Shown here: positions 39,929 through 50,735 of the stretch, piece by piece
Numbering within the stretch: the stretch's first letter is position 1
Layout: every line of letters begins with the position of its first letter
Origin: Pseudoips prasinana
Lineage: Eukaryota > Arthropoda > Insecta > Lepidoptera > Nolidae
Direction of reading: 5' to 3'
Length of the DNA: 64,000 nucleotides
Assembly (NCBI GenBank): GCA_951640165.1
Contig: OX621264.1
Span: forward strand, 2,671,001 to 2,735,000
The notes under the pieces: generated by a model
What the model was told of the DNA's origin: nothing
Databases searched by the model: none
The model's input: the letters and a program-made list of their open reading frames with translations, nothing else
Made by a program: the position numbers and the translations under genes

Positions 39929-40846
39929 ACTATAACTACCACGTTGTCACCAACAATAAGATATTCCGTTAGATTTTCAAACTATTCATAACATATTGTA
40001 TTGTAGAAATATTCTTGAAATTTCGAACCAGACGCCATCTAAGTCTACTACAAAGGCCCGAAACTACTTGCTACTCAGAAGCCAAACCGCCAATTCATAA
40101 AATTCTTTTTTGTACCAACCAAATTGCATTTACTGCAAAACTTAAATACAAGAAGTAATACATTAATAGAATACAAAAAAAAAAATATCCACAAAACATC
40201 TCCGTGTGCAAACCCTACTCCTATCGAAAACATTATGACGTAATCTCATTATTATTCAAACAACTTTCAACCTTATTTATTGGAATTCAGAGTTGTATTT
40301 TCTTTAGACTAGAATTTGGTTTTCATTGATATGCAATTCTCACGGTTAATGCTTTGTAATAAGGTTTAGTTTTGTGTGCATGTGTTGTGTGACCGTAAAA
40401 TTAGTTGGCCATGTGTGCGTATATTAAACATGGAATAACGTTGAGCCGTGAAGCATTGTAGCTCGGTTTCCTTAATTTGATAATGTGTTGTTTGATGGAT
40501 TATTTTATTTGTTAACTTCTGTATGGCTAATGAAGTTTTTATTTGTGAATCATTTTTCTCTGAAAGGGCAGACAGAGGTTTAAGCAATTATGTAACAGTA
40601 GACAGATACATTTTTTTGTGTATTTTAACCTTATTACAAATCAAGACATTAGTTTTATCAAGAGTGAATAGAACCTTTAATAACTGTTCAAAACATACAA
40701 TTAACTTAAACTTTTTGATCTAACAAGTGATAGGAAATATTAATATTTGGACCATCCCAAAAGCTTCTACTATCGAATAAACAAAGAATTATCTAAATCG
40801 GTACAGACATTACGGAGAAATCTCGTTATATACATAAAAAAATGGG
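39929..40846. other. Unique AT-rich DNA
   Basis: Open frames here (for example 40366-40587 minus, 40523-40723 plus) have no recognisable motif and overlap on opposite strands. Confidence 0.4.
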
Positions 40847-40905
40847 CGGACTTTGTCCAACTATGGACGTCTTTCGGCTGATATGGTGATGATGTTGATG
40901 ATTGT
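40847..40905 (+). repeat. RTE-a tail scrap
   Basis: GGCGGACTTTGTCCAACTAT, GGACGTCTTTCGGCTGATAT and GATGATGTTGATGAT. Confidence 0.55.
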
Positions 40906-42153
40906 AAATTTAGTTTTGCTACGATTAAGAGTTGAGTAAAAACCGTGTCGAAGATTATAATTGTACATTTAAGGTTAGTCTGTTGATATTATTAAAATAC
41001 TTAATTTCTTTATTACAAAAAAGCGTGATTGTTAAATACCCAAGCTGATTTATTACATGTTACTATTTATATCGAATATAGAACAAAATTAACATAGCTA
41101 TTAATAGCTTTTTTTATTCTTGCTTCACATTATATTTCATATATATTAAAGTTTTTTTTATATTACAAAAGATACGTGACACTCTATTATGTATCTATAT
41201 CTCAATAGCCTACGCAGTTGGGCCATGCCCATAAACATATTTTTTTTACAGTATAAATATATGTATTTCTAGCATTGGTCATCCAAATAGTGCGGCATTT
41301 ATCATTTTGAAGTTTCAATTGCCCTTCAGTCAATTCATACAGGTGTTGCAGTACTCTAGCATATTATAATATTTTGGTTACTCTACAACATTCTGCTCGA
41401 TGGCTTTTATTTTTGGTGGTCGGGTTACATGACTGTCATCCTGACAACTGCCTGTGCCTGTGATCCTGTTATATTGTATGCCGTCAGCCACACATCAATA
41501 CAATGTAAACTCTACATCATTACAATTGTTTATTTCAAACAAATATAACTTAATCTACTTGAATAAGAATGGAATTTACTCAAAGCGAAAACAAAAATAT
41601 AGCGTTTATTTTCCGAGCTACAACTGTAGGGCACTCCGCCGCATAAATATCAATGTACAATCGAGGTAATTTCTCTGCTTCACTATAGCATTGCTTACAG
41701 GGTTCGCTCGTGCATTTTAAATTTATTGTATTTATCTATATAGCATTAAGTGATTTGTGTCTACGCTACAAATGGACGTTGACAGTTTGAAATTAGTGTA
41801 AATAATTACTGATTAGATTTGACCATTATTTATATAGGACCAGGTGGATAATAAAACTACATCATAAAAATCGAAATAACATACATAAGAAAACATATAG
41901 TTGAATTTATAATTTTCTCCTATCTTCAATTCGATCAATAACCTAAAATTTAAAAAAATGGTAGGTTAGGTTATAATGTTTTAGGCAATATACTTTATTT
42001 TTTCAAGACTGTCTTCACTGGTTCACTAGGGGGGAGGGGGGGGGGTCCTTATTAACATGAAACTGACGGGGATAAAGACTCTGTCCTCTGCGGGAATCGA
42101 AGCCAGGATACTAAATTATGGGGCAAATGCCTTAACTACGCTTTATATATATA
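40906..42153. other. About 1.2 kb without recognised elements
   Basis: A G-run (GGGGGGAGGGGGGGGGG near 42030-42046) could form a quadruplex-like structure. A worn SINE head lies at 42060-42140 (GGGAATCGAAGCCAGGATA). No gene. Confidence 0.4.
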
Positions 42154-42330
42154 CTAGCTGTGCCCAGCGGTTTTGCCATCGTTATACTTTATAAATTATA
42201 GTCTATGTGTTAATCCAGGGTGTCAGCTAACTCCATACCAAATTTTATTAAAATCGCTCCAGTCGTTTAGACGTGAAGAAGCAACAAACATACACACTCA
42301 CAAACTTTCGCCTTTATAATATTAGTGTGA
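42154..42330 (-). mobile_element. Hel-B, non-autonomous Helitron
   Basis: CTAG end at 42154-42157, TC start at 42330 (TCACACTAATATTATAAAGG on the minus strand). The hairpin is partly lost. Confidence 0.85.
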
Positions 42331-42332
42331 TC

Positions 42333-42578
42333 ACTCTCATGATCCGATGGGACGACTAGCGACTCGACCGGAAAGAGGTCAGGCACAGGACCGACGGCTT
42401 TACGTGCTCTCCGAGGCACGGGGGTGTAATACCGCCAACTCCTGACTTCGGGATAACACTGAGAAATTTCTTTTTACGGAAAATCCCAAAATCTCTTTTT
42501 GCACCGACCCGGGATTTGAACCCAGAACCTCATATTCTGCGGTTGAACACGTTACCGGTAGACCAACCAGGCAGTCAA
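42333..42578 (-). mobile_element. Two-headed element with an intact right head
   Basis: The minus strand reads GACTGCCTGGTTGGTCTACC (A-box region), GGGTTCAAATCCCGGG (B box), then the body TTTTCCGTAAAAAGAAATTT and GTGCCTCGGAGAGCACGTAA. It abuts Hel-B. Confidence 0.7.
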
Positions 42579-42894
42579 AAAAATATCTACGTTGTCAATG
42601 ATGCTATTTTACTCATGTATTTGATCCAGCATCCGATTTTGAAACTTAATTTACTTAAATTAAAGTTTAATTTCGCTAATACAAAAATGAGAGTAGGTTA
42701 ATTAGGCATATTAACGGACTTTATGTCGAGGTATTAGGGTTTAAAATCGGGTACTATTTCGTGTATATATTTTTTATTAATACATAAATCCTTACTTTCT
42801 TATAAAAGTGAAAGTAGTAGGCATAACCTTTAAGATTATGAGGTTATCTGCTCACAAAGGGCATAGCCGGCCGTTTGTTACACATACATACATA
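42579..42894. other. Unique DNA
   Basis: No features recognised. Confidence 0.35.
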
Positions 42895-43000
42895 CATTAC
42901 ATACATAGACTCACGCCTGTCTCCCAGAGGGGTAGGCAGAGACAACGGACTTCCATTTGTCACGATCCTTGCACACCTCTTTCGCTTCGTTTACTGAACA
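42895..43000 (-). pseudogene. RTE-b LINE: last ~30 codons
   Basis: ATACATAGACTCACGCCTGT, GACGGACTTCC-like block and CACGATCCTTGCACACCTCT reversed encode [13 protein letters not shown]. Confidence 0.6.
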
Positions 43001-43262
43001 CTAGTATTATTACTAGGATGAACTTACTAAAATACATAATTACTTATGTACTAAAATACATAAGTACTTATCTATTATGAGACTACATATTGTGTAATTA
43101 TTAAATAAATTTAAAGACTTCGATTTACATTCAGTTTGTTTAATAAATTAAAATTATTTTTTCATGTGTAAGACATTTGCACGCCGAAAGGCTAATATGG
43201 AACGGTAATAATAATTAGAAATAAGAACATTGTAAGACCCATATTTCTGCAAATAAAATAAT

Positions 43263-43925
43263 TTGACGCTCATAGTTAGATGCCTTCACCGGTCCGTAAG
43301 AGGTTCGGCGAAGTTAACCAACTAGGTTTGAGGTTAGACCATAATGAAATAATGAAATTTATTCAGCACTTGGGTATTAACTACACTTGTACTTGTCAAG
43401 TTCACAATGCAGTACATAAACATAGTCGAATACAGTATACAAAATTACAAAAAATTAATTAGTTCGTCCGTGCGGTCTGTTTAATCAGATATATTTTCTT
43501 AAATCCTAAAATAAATAACAAGTTACTAATCTATTATTTTGAAATTTAGTTGTACTATATTAAAATTGAAGAATTGAAGGCAATGAGCATTTGGCTAGCG
43601 CAGAAGGCTCTTAACCAGTAGCTTAAATTAAACGACTAATACCTGAGGCTATCCTTTTGGGGCTCGGGCCACAGCTCAGGGGGCCGCTGAAGCAAAAGGA
43701 CAGAATTCTAAGAGAGGGTGTGATCAGTTGACCTTTTTTATAGATGGGTGACCACTAAAATGGTTATATTTCTATGCGTCTCCGTGCTTTGGTAGGCACG
43801 TTAAGCTGTCGGTCCCGGTTGTAGTCATTAGACAACAGTCGTTAAGCCATGTCGGAGTCCTACTGGGCGGCTTGAACAACTCTGACACTAGGGTAACCAC
43901 TGCCCATACGATAAGTAAGTAAGTA
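43263..43925 (+). mobile_element. 5S-SINE split by LINE-g
   Basis: 43263-43340 holds the 5S-like start (GGTCCGTAAGAGGTTCGGCG, AAGTTAACC); 43728-43925 resumes with ATAGATGGGTGACCACTAAA and the SINE body to GTAACCACTGCCCATACGAT. Confidence 0.7.
43341..43727 (-). mobile_element. LINE-g insertion in the 5S-SINE
   Basis: GAAATTTATTCAGCACTTGG through GTGCGGTCTGTTTAATCAGA, plus an upstream part richer in GC (GGGGCTCGGGCCACAGCTCA). Flanked by GTTAGACC and GTTGACC, a worn target duplication. Confidence 0.65.
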
Positions 43926-44034
43926 GTAAGCGCTGGTAGTAACCCAGTTTATGCTGACATGGTGACCCTTCAGGCAGGACATACATGACCACCTATTGCC
44001 TGGCTAGGTTCTTTCGTATATTTTCTTTCCTGCC

Positions 44035-44470
44035 CATTTTTTATATAATAATAGTATGCCAAACGAGCAAGTGGTTCAGGGTTTGATGGTAAGAGATCAC
44101 CGCCGCACATGGACAGTCGCAACACCAAATAATAATATAATAATAATAATAATATCTGGGGACAATGTCACACAGATCATCCTAGCCCCAAACTAAGCAA
44201 AGCTTGTACTATGGGTACCAGGCGACGATATACATACTTATATAGATAGATAAATACATATATACATAGAAAACATCCATGACTCAGAAACAAATATTCG
44301 TGCTCATCACACAAATATTTGCACTTACCGGGATTCGAACCAAGGACCACCAGCTTCGTAGGCAGGAGCACTACCAACTAGGCTACGGTGACCGTCTAAA
44401 GGAAAAAGGGCCGTAAGTGCGTTGCCGGCCTTTAAGAAAAGAATAGGCTCGCTTCATAAAGGTTGCCATG
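44035..44470 (+). repeat. GCCGGCAACGC repeat split by SINE-1
   Basis: 44040-44130 (GAGCAAGTGGTTCAGG, CACATGGACAGTCGCAACAC) and 44403-44450 (GGCCGTAAGTGCGTTGCCGG) match 46716-46822 in reverse, where they are contiguous. Confidence 0.65.
44145..44397 (-). mobile_element. SINE-1, full length
   Basis: Minus strand TAGCCTAGTTGGTAG (A box), GGTTCGAATCCC (B box), body and ATT-rich tail at 44131-44155. Confidence 0.85.
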
Positions 44471-44489
44471 TCATACCGGATGAAGATTT

Positions 44490-45122
44490 GTCCAGGGCCT
44501 CTACCGGCTAAGTCGCCGAACATCGATTTCTTAAATGGCGTTCAAATAAATAAAGGTTAAAAATGACTTAATCAATCTTTAAATCGTCTTCAACGTTTCG
44601 GACCAATTATGACGTCACATGTGGTCATGGAAGCCGATTTAACGATGGATTTAATTTTTAACCTTTATATAACACTATGGGCCTTATCAGGCGGCTCAAG
44701 GTCACCCAAAGAGCAATGGAAAGGGCTATGCTTGGAGTTTCCCTGCGAGATCGAATCAGAAATGCTGAGATCCGCAGGCGAACCGAAGTAGCCGACATAG
44801 CCCAAAGAATTGCCAAACTGAAGTGGCAGTGGGCGGCACATAGCTCGTAGAACTGACGGCCGTTGGGGCAGAAAGGTTCTCGAGTGGCGACCACGAACCG
44901 GAAGACGCAGCGTGGGCAGGCAGGCCCCCTACAAGATGGACCGACGATCTTGTGCGGGTCGCGGGGAGCCGCTGGATGCGGGCAGCGCAGGACCGGCTAT
45001 TGGACGTCAGTCGAGCAGTGGATGTCTTTCGGCTGATATGATGGTGATAATGATGATGAACCAAATATTTATTTCAATGCCATTCACGAAAACGATGTTC
45101 AGTGACTTAGCTTTAGCTTAGA
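44490..45122. mobile_element. Fold-back MITE with both termini, split by RTE-a
   Basis: Left terminus CTACCGGCTAAGTCGCCGAA and right terminus TTCAGTGACTTAGC (inverse) with ATTCACGAAAACGATG inside. Arms as in 26869-27075. The right arm is cut at AACCTTTA by the LINE piece 44667-45056 and continues as TTTATTTCAATGCC. Confidence 0.7.
44667..45056 (+). pseudogene. RTE-a LINE: longest reverse transcriptase C-terminus
   Basis: Encodes LIRRLKVTQRAMERAMLGVS, LRDRIRNAEIRRRTEVADIA, QRIAKLKWQWAAHSS, then a stop/frameshift, GRWGRKVLEWRPRTGRRSVG, a further frameshift, and a shortened VQQW end with a GATGATGA tail. This is the thumb and tail of an RTE-clade enzyme; the catalytic core is absent. Two frame breaks and a stop make it dead. 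Confidence 0.75.
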
Positions 45123-45124
45123 CT

Positions 45125-45202
45125 TAGCTTAGGTATCGAATCCAAGACTTCTAGCTTAGCAGTCAGGTGACTAAACACTATACCAATAGGCCAATCACTT
45201 AA
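45125..45202 (-). repeat. tRNA-like SINE head fragment
   Basis: GGTATCGAATCCAAGACTTC and GTGACTAAACACTATACCAA, B and A box regions in reverse. Confidence 0.45.
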
Positions 45203-45369
45203 AACTTGTACAAACATATGAAGAAATAAACGCAGCAACACAAAACCCATTAAATACTATCGGTCCGGCCTACTGCAGCTAGCCTCATTGATAACACCTT
45301 CGCTGATAAGGAACTACTTGCGTCTTACTTGCGCTAGGGCTGCTCTTGCCTGGGACGAGCAAGGGAGAT

Positions 45370-45555
45370 GCAAGCCGCATCACCTGCCCATCGTCACTTC
45401 AGCTTGGCAAATCTTCTGGCCATATCAGCTAATTTGGTTCACCTGCAGATTTTGACATTTGATTCGATCTTGTAGGGATACATCCATTCCATGGATCCAA
45501 GCATAGCCCTCTCCATTGCTCTTTGGGTGACATTGAGCCTTCTTGCTAGGCTAAG
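45370..45555 (-). pseudogene. RTE-a LINE fragment
   Basis: The minus strand reads YLSLARRLNVTQRAMERAML and then degenerate sequence to the AEVTMGR block equivalent to KLKWQW. Confidence 0.6.
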
Positions 45556-45740
45556 GTATATCCGGCGCTGGGAGCTAATCCCAGCGCGAGAGAGTATGCG
45601 GCGCCCGGCTGGCTTCTCCCCGATTGGGCGCCGCCCCTGGGATCGCTGGCGTTTGGAGGAAGGGAACTCTACTCGTCTTGTATAAGCGGTCCCGGGAAGA
45701 GGAAACCTGCTGTAGTTCAGGTTGGGAGGGGGGGAGGTAT

Positions 45741-46165
45741 TCCTCTCGTGCATTTCCAATCCACGGCAATTTTTGGGGACCCAGAGACTTGTTACTACTG
45801 TCTATCCGAGCAATTAATTCAACTTTTGTATGCTGGAGAAAACTGAAAAGTCCCGGTGACTTTTTACAATTGTTTATGCATCCATATTATTCAAAAAGGA
45901 AGAAAAAGAGTTGTTTCTCCTCTCGTGCATTTCCAATCCACGGCAATTTTTTGGGACCCAGAGACTTGTTACTACTGTGTATCCGAGCAATTAATTCAAC
46001 TTTTGTATGCTGGAGAAAACTGAAAAGTCCCGGTGTTTTTTACAATTGTTTGTGCATCCATATTATTCAAAAAGGAAGATAACGAATTGTTTTTCCTCTC
46101 GTACATTTCCAATCCACGGCAATTTTTGGAGGCCCAGAGACTTGTTACTACTGTCTAAACGAGCA
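45741..46165. repeat. Tandem repeat, 176-177-bp unit, 2.4 copies
   Basis: Units begin at 45741, 45918 and 46094 with TCCTCTCGTGCATTTCCAAT and carry CAATCCACGGCAATTTT, ACCCAGAGACTTGTTACTAC and GAGCAATTAATTCA. The first unit is 177 bp, so the plus-strand frame stays open across units 1 and 2 (59-residue period, SSRAFPIHGNFWGPRDLLLL). The second unit is 176 bp and shifts frame. Coding is unlikely. Confidence 0.85.
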
Positions 46166-46549
46166 ATTAATTCAGAAAGGTATGAGAATGAGTTTGAATA
46201 AGGGTAGTTTCTCTTATCTTAGTTTTTTTAGGCAGCGTCACCAGTGGCACATAGTGATAAGGCTGTGTGGGATCCTTGGATTTCCCAGGGATCTCTCTCT
46301 CCATTACTCCTCTCCAACACTTGTCTTTCCAATTGGTTTATTCAGATAGGTATTGGAAAAAAGGATAGTTCCTCTCTCGTCTCCCACGTCCTCCGAACCT
46401 ACGACCTCTGGCTAAGCAGTCAGGATCACAAACCACAAGACCAACATGCAAGTTAAAGTAATATGCATAAAACGAAATAAATTCTCGATAGTAGTGTTGG
46501 AATTCCTATTTTCTTGAACCTAGTGAGCCTATTACTTTCTTTAAGGCCG
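46166..46549. other. Spacer with a SINE head
   Basis: 46385-46455 carries CGAACCTACGACCTCTGGCT and CACAAACCACAAGACCAACA, a minus-strand tRNA-like head. The rest is unassigned. Confidence 0.4.
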
Positions 46550-46715
46550 CCAAAGTGGTTTAATTTCTGAGCGTCTCCGTGCTTCAGAGGGCAGGTTAAG
46601 CTGTCGGTCCCGGTTGTAGCCTTTAGGCAACAGTCGTTAAGCCATGTCAGAGGCCTATTGGGTGACTTGAACGACTCTGACACTAGGGTTACCACTGCCC
46701 ATACGATAAGTAAGT
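46550..46715 (+). repeat. 5S-SINE, 3' body only
   Basis: TTCTGAGCGTCTCCGTGCTT, AAGCTGTCGGTCCCGGTTGT and CCACTGCCCATACGATAAGT. The 5S part is truncated away. Confidence 0.65.
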
Positions 46716-46822
46716 TTGAGGCCGGCAACGCACTTGCGGCTCCTCTGGTGTTGCGAGTGTCCATGGGCAGTGGTGAACATTACCATCAGGTGATCCACTT
46801 GTTCGTTTGTCTTGCTATTATA
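46716..46822 (-). repeat. GCCGGCAACGC dispersed repeat
   Basis: GAGGCCGGCAACGCACTTGC, TCCTCTGGTGTTGCGAGTGT and ACCATCAGGTGATCCACTTG, a motif set frequent in moths. It matches the split copy at 44.0-44.45 kb. Confidence 0.6.
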
Positions 46823-47128
46823 TATAAAAATTAAACCTATATTTACTGATTAATTGGCTCGGTTAAATATTAATGTAAGATTTTTTGTACCAAATGTTAG
46901 TTCTGGAGATTACACTGAACAACCAAACTTACAAATTCTATCTCTTTATAATATTATTGTGGAAGAGAGGCGTTTAAGAGTTTATGAATAATTGCCGCAC
47001 TTAGAAGCGTATTTAACTATTAATTAGTTATAAGGCATTGTTTGCACTCTTTGCTGAAAAATAGAACAGATTATAACGTTACTACTGATTTGAATAAAAA
47101 GCAAAATTATCAAAAATCTTTTCAATCA
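46823..47128. other. AT-rich spacer
   Basis: Nothing recognised. Confidence 0.35.
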
Positions 47129-47309
47129 TCACACTAATATTATAAAGGCGAAAGTTTGTGAGTGTGTATGTTTGTTAGGTACTTCTTCACGTCTCAACGG
47201 CTGGATAAATTTTAATAAAATTTGGTATGGAGTTAGCTGACACCCTGGATTAACACAAAGGCTATAATTTATTCAGTTTAACGCGGGTAAAACTGCTGTG
47301 CACAGCTAG
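47129..47309 (+). mobile_element. Hel-B, non-autonomous Helitron
   Basis: TCACACTAATATTATAAAGG start, CTAG end (47306-47309). The hairpin's right arm is changed (AACTGCTG). Confidence 0.85.
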
Positions 47310-47339
47310 TAACTCATAACGGCGAAATCGAAATATCAT

Positions 47340-47395
47340 GTCAGTCGAAAGATGTCCACAGCTGGAAAAAGGCCTCCCCAAAAGGATACTCCTCA
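47340..47395 (-). repeat. RTE-a tail scrap
   Basis: ATGTCAGTCGAAAGATGTCC, AAAAGGCCTCCCCAAAAGG. Confidence 0.5.
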
Positions 47396-47752
47396 TCATA
47401 AAGTATCTAAATTTTGCGTTTGAACGTCAGCCTGTATAAGTATGTATATCAATTGCCTGGTTACCATAGAATTAGTTGTTCCAAGATATTTATTTATTTA
47501 CACACAACTTTTAATTTGATACCCATTTTTCTAAAAGAGTGAGAAGAAACACATCACAATGACTTCATACAGCCGCTAGCCGGTGACATTATTAAACAAA
47601 ACGGGAAAAAAAGTCGACGCAAAGTGCTAGTCGCAGCTACTTACATAAACGCTACTTAAGCCCTTGATGTTAGAAAGGGATGCGAGATGTTCTGTAGTGG
47701 CGTGGAGTAGTGTCGCCTTCGCATCATGTTTAACATATTGATGTTTATTATA
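47396..47752. other. Unique DNA
   Basis: Includes a small SINE tail piece at 47430-47475 (AAGTATGTATATCAATTGCC). Otherwise unassigned. Confidence 0.35.
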
Positions 47753-47789
47753 AAGGTGTTAAAAGACAGTTTCTAATTTTTTTTTTTTA

Positions 47790-48032
47790 TAATATATTGG
47801 GACAATGTCACACAGATCATCCTAGCCCCAAACTAAGCAAAGCTTGTACTATGGGTACCAGGCGACGATATACATACTTATATAGATAGATACATACTTA
47901 TATACATAGAAAACATCCATGACTCAGAAACAAATATTCGTGCTCATCACACAAATATTTGCACTTACCGCGATTCGAACCCAGGACCACCAGCTTCGTA
48001 AGCAGGACCACTACCAACTAGGCTACGGTGAT
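47790..48032 (-). mobile_element. SINE-1, full length
   Basis: Minus-strand A box TAGCCTAGTTGGTAG and B box GGGTTCGAATCGC. It lies left of the SINE-2 palindrome within a block flanked by direct repeats. Confidence 0.85.
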
Positions 48033-48039
48033 TAATTAA

Positions 48040-48412
48040 TTATTCACACACGGTCATCTAATCCCAAACTAAGCAGAGCTTGTACTATGGAAATCAGATA
48101 ACTGAAATACTAGATATACTATTTTTCTTTTGTAAATACCTACTTATATAGATAATTACAGCCAGACTCAGGACAAACAGACATGTTTATGCACACAAAT
48201 ATCTGTCCTGGGTGAGAATCGAACCCACGACCTCCGGCGTTAAAAGCAAGCTTTCGCCAACCAGGATAACATAGCGGGCATGTTATCCTGGTTGGCGAAA
48301 GCTTGCTTTTAACGCCGGAGGTCGTGGGTTCGATTCTCACCCAGGACAGATATTTGTGTGCATAAACATGTCTGTTTGTCCTGAGTCTTGTAAGTATAAT
48401 AAGTATGTTTAA
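48040..48412. repeat. Inverted SINE-2 pair, perfect 109-bp palindrome
   Basis: A minus-strand SINE-2 runs 48040-48272 and its head and leader reappear inverted at 48280-48412. Arms 48164-48272 and 48280-48388 are identical throughout; the spacer is AGCGGGC. Each arm holds a B box (GGGTTCGATTCTC) and SINE leader. Confidence 0.95.
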
Positions 48413-48645
48413 TCAAGGTGTAAAAAGACAGTTAATTAAGGGTTTTAAGTATGTTTGTCTATGTGCACAAGGGTGACTCCATAAAGTGCATTGGAGGATA
48501 CGTCACAATAAAATTGAAACCTCTAAATTATCGAATAAAAAAGAAATCAAATCAAAACACCAAAGAAATCGCGATACCTGTCTAAATTGTGATCTTTTAC
48601 CTTATGAAGCCTGTCAAATACAATCGAATGGAGAACATTATCCTT

Positions 48646-48940
48646 TTTTAGGGTTCCGTATCCAAAGGGTAAAACGGGACCCTGTTACTAAGACTTCGCT
48701 TTCTGTCTGTCTGTCCGTCTCGTCACCAGGCTGTATCTCATGTACCGTTATAGTTAGACAGCTGTAATTTTCACAGATGATATGTTTCTGTTGCCGCTAT
48801 AACAACAAATGCTAAGAAACAATAGAATGAATATTTAAGGGGGCCCCCATCCAACAAACGTGAATGTTTTGCTCGTTTTTATAGATAATGGTACGGAACC
48901 CTTCCTGCGCGAATCCGACTCGCACTTAGTCGGTTTTTAA
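48646..48940 (+). repeat. GGTTCCGTA dispersed repeat, full copy
   Basis: Starts TTAGGGTTCCGTATCCAAAG and near the end has AATGGTACGGAACCCTTCC, an inverse of the start, then CGCGAATCCGACTCGCACTT and a T run. Compare 14574-14790. Likely a non-autonomous element of unclear class. Confidence 0.65.
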
Positions 48941-48944
48941 GTTT

Positions 48945-49215
48945 CTTATTGCTGTGTTGCTGACGGCATAGAATATCGACACCCCATATCATCCCGTAGG
49001 TGGCGTAGAAGTCGTCCCGAGGGAATATATACCAGAGAACGGGCAGCAGCGTCTCTGTGTGAACTATGACCATCATACTGCGATCGCCAACCCGTCTGCC
49101 AAGCGTGGAGATTATGGCATATCCCTTCAAACGCTTATAATTACTCCGCCGCTGAAAATTATTTTGGTGAGGCCTTTGGCCAGCTGTGGATGTCATTCAG
49201 CCGACATAATGAAGT
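48945..49215 (+). repeat. RTE-c 3' region, near complete
   Basis: GTGTTGCTGACGGCATAGAA, GATCGCCAACCCGTCTGCCA, ATGGCATATCCCTTCAAACG and the RTE end GGCCAGCTGTGGATGTCATT. Confidence 0.65.
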
Positions 49216-49544
49216 TGATTATAACTAGATAATCACTAATCAGCCTATAAATATTGATACATCGTTTTCATACGTTTATTTAACAAACTTCATTAAATAT
49301 TAATTTATTTAAAGTATAAAGCGAACATTTTAATAGTTACATTAGCATGAAGCAATGTACTGTATTAGCATTTTAGGACATTTAAATGAATTATGATCCA
49401 CTTTTATATTATAAATTCGAAATTTTCTCAGTCTGCCTGATGTGCCTATTGTTTACTACTAAACCGCTGAATCGATCGAGATGGAACTCAGCAAAGAGGT
49501 AGATTAAACCCAATAGAGGGTGTAACATATGCTACTTTGAATCC
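49216..49544. other. Unique AT-rich DNA
   Basis: Nothing recognised apart from possible Helitron wear at 49380-49530. Confidence 0.3.
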
Positions 49545-49800
49545 ACTCATCATCAGCCTGATATCGCCCACTGCTGCACATAGGCCTTTCTCAAAGTTTT
49601 CCCCATCGTTGCCATTTGGAGGGGTTTGCCGTAGGCATCACTCCTGGCACGCGAGTTGGCGACCACAGTTAGATGGTAGCTAGTAAACAGTTGATGCAGC
49701 TGCCCGACTACCTGCTGTATCCTTTAGTCGCCTTTTACGACACTCACAGAACCTGGGCCCTGTTATCCGTTCTAGGTTCTAGGCACGGCTAACACGTAAT
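49545..49800 (-). repeat. RTE-d 3' UTR
   Basis: The minus strand reads CCAGGTTCTGTGAGTGTCGT, GTCGCCAACTCGCGTGCCAG, AAGGCCTATGTGCAGCAGTG and GGCTGATGATGAGT, the non-coding end of another RTE-like family. Confidence 0.6.
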
Positions 49801-50289
49801 TTGAATCCACGACTGGTAATAAATCCCCACCCGCGTTTTAAAGTATAGTGTGAGTTATATAATTCTTCGTAGGTTTCAACCCAGAATGCTGGTTGTTAAT
49901 AACGAGGTTAATTACGAGTCAATACATATTTTTCTCAGACTTGGTTTATTAATATTGTTATTTTATGTATATTACTAATATTTATCATATTAACATACAG
50001 CCTAAAGTCTTTGGGAGCTGAAGAAGTCTGTATCTGTCGTGTGACCAATGAAATGACAGAAACTACACGAGTCTTCGTCACTAATATATGTAGCTTCCTA
50101 TTAATCTTTTGGATGCCATTGACATCAACACGTGACAAGCAAACCACCGCACCGCACAAATAATGTATGCCTCGCAGACTTAGTAAAATATGATTTTTTG
50201 GAAGATTAATTTAGAATTTACAAATTAATATTAGACATACTTCTTTTTTTCTTTTCGTAAATGCTTATGTGCGCCCACTTAGTAAATGA
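49801..50289. other. Unique DNA
   Basis: A 74-codon minus-strand frame (49935-50159) has no recognisable motif. Confidence 0.35.
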
Positions 50290-50405
50290 ATCCCTGTGTC
50301 GCGGGGTTCTTTAAAAACATATAATTAATGGACACAAAATACACCCAAACTCAGAATAACTACTTATGGCTCTCGCAAATAGCCGCAGCGCTACGAGTGC
50401 AGTAA
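50290..50405 (-). repeat. SINE-3, degenerate
   Basis: AATCCCTGTGTCGCGGGGTT, CATATAATTAATGGACACAA and GAGTGCAGT; the head is mostly lost. Confidence 0.55.
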
Positions 50406-50499
50406 ATTTTTTTGTGTAAGTTACGGCTTAACTCTAGATTTACATGCTTTGATAATCACATCAAATGTGTTTTGGTACTGATTATATCACTTATTTTTT

Positions 50500-50735
50500 C
50501 ATCATATCAGCAGAAAGACGTCCACTTCTAGACAAAGTCCTCCCCCAAAGATCATCGTTTGAGGGGATATGCCATAATCGCCACACTTGGCAGACGGATT
50601 AACAATCGCAGTCAGATGCTCATACACTCAGAAGAACGCTGCTGCCCGTTGTCTGGCGTATATAGGTATATTCCCTCTACGCCCCCCACGGTATTAGATA
50701 TTATTCTTGGTCGTTAGCAACACAGACAACACTGT
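50500..50735 (-). repeat. RTE-c 3' region
   Basis: CATCATATCAGCAGAAAGAC, GGGGATATGCCATAATCGCC, GAACGCTGCTGCCCGTTGTC and ACGCCCCCCACGG. Confidence 0.65.

Noticed and set aside
41998..42050. G-run as a possible quadruplex regulatory site
   Set aside because: A single G-rich stretch without gene context; no basis for a regulatory claim.
45624..46082. 152-codon plus-strand frame
   Set aside because: It spans a tandem repeat whose second unit is off by one base, and its N-terminal part is unrelated spacer. No homology recognised and no start context; treated as chance openness.
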